IMG/VR virus record: IMGVR_UViG_3300042568_000396
Coordinates: 1-22,226 of that record
Reading direction: 5' to 3' (one strand)
Length of the DNA: 22,226 nucleotides
Source of the DNA: a virus
Shown here piece after piece: positions 19,357-22,226 of the stretch. A program made the position numbers and the translations under genes. A model generated the notes under the pieces. It had not been told where the DNA came from. It worked only from the letters and a program-made list of their open reading frames with translations, and made no database searches. Within the stretch, counting starts at the first letter, position 1; each line of letters opens with the position of its first letter.

Positions 19357-20082
19357 TTAAATCTGAAAACTGGCTGCAAAGCGCTCAGGAAAGGCGCACG
19401 CTTGGGCGGCAATGTCTGCTGGGATGTCGAGATACGTCTGGCCTTCTTTGATCCAGCCTCGCTTCAATGCTCCTGCCGTGACTTTTTCACGTTGCGCGTC
19501 GGTCTTGTCTGACAGGAGCCGCTGCATCGGGTTAATGCGCTGGATCGGTTCCGGCAACGGTTGCGATGTCGCTTCAATCTGGATCGGTTCCGGCTCGGTC
19601 TGTACTGTCACCGGCCCAAACTCTGCCACTTCCTCCGGCGCGTAGAGCCCCGAGAGCACGCCAGGGTAAATTGCCCGCACTGCTTCAGAGATGCACCGAG
19701 CCTTGAGCATCTGTCTCGGAAACTTGCGCCACGTTGGATTTCCAGTCAGCCCGGCGCGCTCTGCGTCTTTAATTGTCCAGCTAACCTTCAAGCTTGCGCC
19801 CTGCGGATGCGTAAAGGTTCCAGAAACGGATTCGTGCGTGTAGTCGTGCCACTCAACGCGGCCGCCAGCCTGCTGAAATCGTGCAAGCATGGCCTCGGAC
19901 TTGAGAGACGGCTTGCCTCCAATGATGTGGTAGTCCCTCGCGGCTTCCGCTGGGTGCCGTCCCTCGGCTTGGCAAAGGAGCCCCAGTGCCAAGGCTTGCT
20001 CGGCAGTTTGGATCCCGAACAACTTGGATTTGGCAATGGCCTCCGCCATCAGTTTTGTTTGATCGAATGGTATTAGTTGCAT
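19357..20082 (-). CDS. RecT-like single-strand annealing protein, 241 aa
   Basis: Anneals complementary single strands exposed by the exonuclease. The family pattern is visible: LMAEAIAKSKLFGIQTAEQA, then AARDYHIIGGKPSLKSEAML, and later WTIKDAERAGLTGNPTWRKF followed by PRQMLKARCISEAVRAIYPG, matching the K-x-x-x-A-R-x-x-S-x-A-x-R block of RecT/Bet-type proteins. A Pro/Glu/Gln linker (about 156-187) carries a 16-bp direct repeat, and a C-terminal helical end follows. It overlaps the RuvC-like gene by 10 nt. Together with the exonuclease it makes a Red-like recombination pair. Confidence 0.75.
   Translation of the reverse strand: MQLIPFDQTKLMAEAIAKSKLFGIQTAEQALALGLLCQAEGRHPAEAARDYHIIGGKPSLKSEAMLARFQQAGGRVEWHDYTHESVSGTFTHPQGASLKVSWTIKDAERAGLTGNPTWRKFPRQMLKARCISEAVRAIYPGVLSGLYAPEEVAEFGPVTVQTEPEPIQIEATSQPLPEPIQRINPMQRLLSDKTDAQREKVTAGALKRGWIKEGQTYLDIPADIAAQACAFPERFAASFQI
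19540..19594. repeat. 16-bp exact direct repeat in the annealing-protein gene
   Basis: CTGGATCGGTTCCGGC occurs at 19540-19555 and 19579-19594, a step of 39 bp (13 codons). It encodes the PEPIQ peptide twice in the linker region. A recent small duplication of 39 bp followed by change in the remainder would explain it. Confidence 0.7.
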
Positions 20083-20555
20083 TTGGTTTTCATTTTGAGC
20101 CCAGCCTCAAGGATGAGGAGAGCGTCTGCGGTTTTCAGTGTGACTGAAAGTTGTGGATATAGCGCTTGTGCGCGTCCTTTAAGATGAGCCTTCCAACGCG
20201 GCCCGTGCGTCTTTTTGTCGCCCAGCCCGAGCGCCTGCTGCCACTTCTTTGGCGGTAGATACTCAATACGAGCACCGTAGGCGGCAAGGATGCCCTCGAT
20301 TCTTCCGTAGTTGCGGAACATTGTTGCCATGCTGCTGCCGGACATCTTGCCCGCAAACTTGGGCAGTTCCTCCAAAAACACAATTGAGGTCGGAAGAAAC
20401 GGTCCATCGGAATTGCTAACAAGAATTTGAAACTGCGTGTCAATGTCATGCAGTGTGCTGGGCATCGGCAGCGCATGAACACTGCCGTCGGTGTCGATGT
20501 ACGCGATGCCGCCGCCCACGCCTGGGTCGATGGCGATGTAGTTTTGAGTGCTCAT
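20073..20555 (-). CDS. RuvC-like Holliday junction resolvase, 160 aa
   Basis: A metal-dependent RNase H-fold nuclease that resolves branched DNA before packaging. The N-terminal strand YIAIDPGVGGGIAYID carries Asp10. The second acidic position is in FLEELPKF (Glu62 or Glu63), and the C-terminal pair lies in KTADALLILEAG (Asp144 and neighbours). YLPPKKWQQALGL, with K113-K115 following, is typical of phage RuvC-like proteins. Length is usual. It overlaps the exonuclease gene by 4 nt and the annealing gene by 10 nt. Confidence 0.85.
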   Translation of the reverse strand: MSTQNYIAIDPGVGGGIAYIDTDGSVHALPMPSTLHDIDTQFQILVSNSDGPFLPTSIVFLEELPKFAGKMSGSSMATMFRNYGRIEGILAAYGARIEYLPPKKWQQALGLGDKKTHGPRWKAHLKGRAQALYPQLSVTLKTADALLILEAGLKMKTKCN

Positions 20556-21541
20556 TTTGCCTGTACCAAAGGAGCCTGCCCAATTTTTCGCTGCACCAGC
20601 TCATCCGGCAGCACTGCACCCGCAGCACTCCAGAGAGCCTCTGCCTTTTTGGCGCTCATCGAGCCCTGCGCGCGGATCGCGTCGCCTGCACCGATCACGC
20701 CGTTAGCCACAGCCTGGGCGACGTGCTCAGCTTCGATGTACTCGGAAGCCCGAGGCTTTTGCAGCCTCCAGCCTGGTACCTTTACTCCAGCATCAAGGAG
20801 CCCGCGTGCCTTTTCCTTTGCCGCGTCTCGGAAGTCGTCCAGCGTCTGACAAGCTGCCAAAAACTGCCCGAGTCGATCAGGATCGTTTAGGAGTGCCAAA
20901 AAGCCCTCGTCTTGCACGGTGGGAGCGAGCCCGGCAACGGTCACCAGCGCGCTGTCCTTGCTGGCAACACGAGCCGGACACGTCAGCGATTTTGCGCACC
21001 AGCCGCAGTAGTCGTTTTCCTTTGGCGGCGTGCCCACGTTTGCGAGTATGTCGCGCACCAAGTCGGATGCGGACTTGTACGTCCAGTGATGCGTCACCAG
21101 TTTGCGCTGGTCACAAAAAAGCAGATGCGTCGTCCAAGTCTGCTCGAATCGCATCTGCATTAGCCCCAGCGCGTAGGCTGCCATCTGGCCCTGGTAGTCG
21201 TAGATCTGCCCAGACTTCAGGTCCATGCTCCAGTTGGCTCGAGTTGCCACGCCGTCCACGGTGCCAGTGTGCTCCAGCCCCGCCGTCTGCACCCGGCAGT
21301 CTGCATCGGCTGTCAGGAGCCCGTCTGCACCTCCACCCAGATTGATGCACTGAGCCAGCGCCCAGTTGATGGCGGCGGCGTCCTCGTCGTTGAGGTCACG
21401 CGGCAACTCGCCGGTCGTCCAAGCGTCGCGAAATACGCGGTCTAGCATGGCGCCGCGTTCGGCCGCCGAGCTAGTGCCTGGGGAGCCCTCGTACTGGCCG
21501 CACAGTGCCAGCTTGGGAAGTGATGAGTGTCTGATTTTCAT
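20552..21541 (-). CDS. PD-(D/E)XK exonuclease with probable Fe-S cluster (DUF2800-like), 329 aa
   Basis: A RecB/Cas4-type nuclease that should resect DNA ends for the annealing protein. The catalytic motif is TVDG (Asp96), then SMDLKSG (Asp107, Lys109), then QMAAY (Gln119, Tyr123), the motif after the active site in RecB-family nucleases. Cys14 near the N-terminus and Cys179, Cys182 and Cys188 (YCGWCAKSLTC) have the 1+3 spacing of the Cas4/AddB [4Fe-4S] cluster. The C-terminal ~130 residues are helical and match the general layout of DUF2800 proteins. It overlaps both neighbours by 4 nt. Confidence 0.8.
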   Translation of the reverse strand: MKIRHSSLPKLALCGQYEGSPGTSSAAERGAMLDRVFRDAWTTGELPRDLNDEDAAAINWALAQCINLGGGADGLLTADADCRVQTAGLEHTGTVDGVATRANWSMDLKSGQIYDYQGQMAAYALGLMQMRFEQTWTTHLLFCDQRKLVTHHWTYKSASDLVRDILANVGTPPKENDYCGWCAKSLTCPARVASKDSALVTVAGLAPTVQDEGFLALLNDPDRLGQFLAACQTLDDFRDAAKEKARGLLDAGVKVPGWRLQKPRASEYIEAEHVAQAVANGVIGAGDAIRAQGSMSAKKAEALWSAAGAVLPDELVQRKIGQAPLVQAK

Positions 21542-22116
21542 TTGATTTGTCTCTGTTTGTTAAGGTTGGCTCGATACTCTTTGGAGCACTCCGGGCTACA
21601 TGTTTTGGCAACTCCGCTCCCAGACCGCCGCACTGGCTTGATCTGGTGGCAAACGATGCACTCGGCCAGCTTGGGCAGGCTTTTGGTGTAGGTGTGCTGC
21701 GCCCTAAAAGACGCAACCTGGATCAGTCGGCTGCACTCGGTCGAACAGCACACTTTTTTGAGATCGGCGGGGCGGAACGCTTTTCCGCAGTTTTTGCACA
21801 ACTTAATCGGGATTCGGCACGTCGGGCACTTGGTCAGCGTCCTCTTATGCCGCTCAAACGTCACTCCACACTCGTCGCACTGCGTAGTCTGCCACTCTGC
21901 CAACGGTCCCCGCTTGAGGATCGGAGTCGGCACTAGGCCTCTGGGATCAGGTCGCTTGATGAGCCCCTTGCGGATCGCATCGGCTACAAGTCCCGGCAGC
22001 TCGGCCAGCTCTGGCTTGAGCACGTCCTCGGCCAAGCTGCCGAGTCGGCTTATGTAGCTCTTCTGGTGCCGATGCGGTGCCGAGTAATACGGCGCGCCGT
22101 TCATTAGTCCGCTCAT
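21538..22116 (-). CDS. Protein with three zinc knuckles, 192 aa
   Basis: The N-terminal ~75 residues are helical without a recognised family. Three Cys-rich units follow: Cys80/83/97/100, Cys107/110/123 or 124/128, and Cys153/156/173/177, each of zinc-ribbon or zinc-finger type. The last two end in the similar CCSTECSR and TCSPECSKEYR, so these units are related. The basic end NLNKQRQIK supports nucleic acid binding. It leads the visible recombination operon and could be a regulator or nuclease accessory. An HNH active site is absent. It overlaps the partial gene upstream and the exonuclease gene by 4 nt each. Confidence 0.7.
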   Translation of the reverse strand: MSGLMNGAPYYSAPHRHQKSYISRLGSLAEDVLKPELAELPGLVADAIRKGLIKRPDPRGLVPTPILKRGPLAEWQTTQCDECGVTFERHKRTLTKCPTCRIPIKLCKNCGKAFRPADLKKVCCSTECSRLIQVASFRAQHTYTKSLPKLAECIVCHQIKPVRRSGSGVAKTCSPECSKEYRANLNKQRQIK

Positions 22117-22226
22117 TTTGAGTAGCGGTCGAGTGCCCAGAGATTAATGACGGTCAACCCCACCAGCGTCAGGCTCTCCACAAGGTCGCGGGATCCGCCG
22201 AGTGCGAGGATGTCTACCAGCAGGAG
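22113..22226 (-). CDS. C-terminal end of a hydrophobic protein, cut by window edge
   Basis: An open frame enters from the window edge and ends at TGA 22115-22113, overlapping the next ATG by 4 nt. The visible 37 residues contain LLLVDILALGG and ESLTLVGLTVINLWALDRYS, the second of which is a possible membrane segment. Start and family lie outside the window, so no function is offered. Confidence 0.5.
   Translation of the reverse strand, partial: LLLVDILALGGSRDLVESLTLVGLTVINLWALDRYSK

Noticed and set aside
20806-21345. 179-aa plus-strand ORF antisense to the exonuclease
   Set aside because: Ser/Arg/Pro-rich shadow of a gene with a clear active site.
1-22226. tRNA, rRNA, integrase, attachment site, lysis genes or insertion sequence
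   Set aside because: I looked for them on both strands and saw no support; absence of lysis and integration genes probably reflects the window limits.

Overview
This window is a stretch of a tailed double-stranded DNA phage or prophage with siphovirus-type architecture: tape measure, frameshifted tail chaperone, lambda-type portal, protease and terminase. Almost every gene lies on the minus strand, so transcription runs from position 22226 down to 1. Genes are tightly packed, with many ATGA stop/start overlaps. The host cannot be fixed from the sequence. The packaging and protease genes are of the lambda type, strong Shine-Dalgarno sites are rare, and base composition is near balanced. No integrase, lysis gene, tRNA or CRISPR array is visible.

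Reading in the direction of transcription, 22226-17324 is the early replication and recombination block. It holds the end of a hydrophobic protein, a triple zinc-knuckle protein, a PD-(D/E)XK exonuclease with a probable Fe-S cluster, a RuvC-like resolvase, a RecT-like annealing protein, an SSB-like protein with an acidic DEIPF tip, a small protein and a DnaB/RepA-type helicase. At 17327-16725 a winged-helix initiator-like gene carries four palindromic repeats inside its coding sequence, the layout of the lambda O gene and origin. From 16692 to 14889 lies a run of small genes: a 53-codon gene easily missed, a probable ABA-sandwich protein, a coiled coil, a Cys-rich repeat protein whose repeats also form hairpins, and an HTH protein. 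This run ends in 12-bp tandem repeats and an intrinsic terminator.

The next part, 14614-12370, holds a ParB-fold protein, a glycosyltransferase-like protein and the small terminase. A single convincing plus-strand gene (12935-13165) lies antisense to this junction; its ATG overlaps the small terminase start codon. Then come the large terminase (probably starting at TTG), a bidirectional terminator, a gpW-like connector, the portal, an S49 protease, a coiled-coil scaffold candidate, the major capsid protein and small connector genes. Two intrinsic terminators bracket the scaffold and capsid genes.

The tail block, 6243-1, has head-closure and tail-terminator candidates, two tandem small tube-like paralogues, a 141-aa unknown, the chaperone pair gpG/gpGT joined by a -1 frameshift at A AAA AAC, a 249-aa unknown, a tape measure with two families of exact-period protein repeats, and two further tail proteins, the last cut by the window edge.

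The most notable signals are the iteron cluster inside the initiator gene, the hidden gpGT frame, the in-frame repeats that keep both hairpin and reading frame at 15231-15402, and the lone antisense gene at the terminase boundary.
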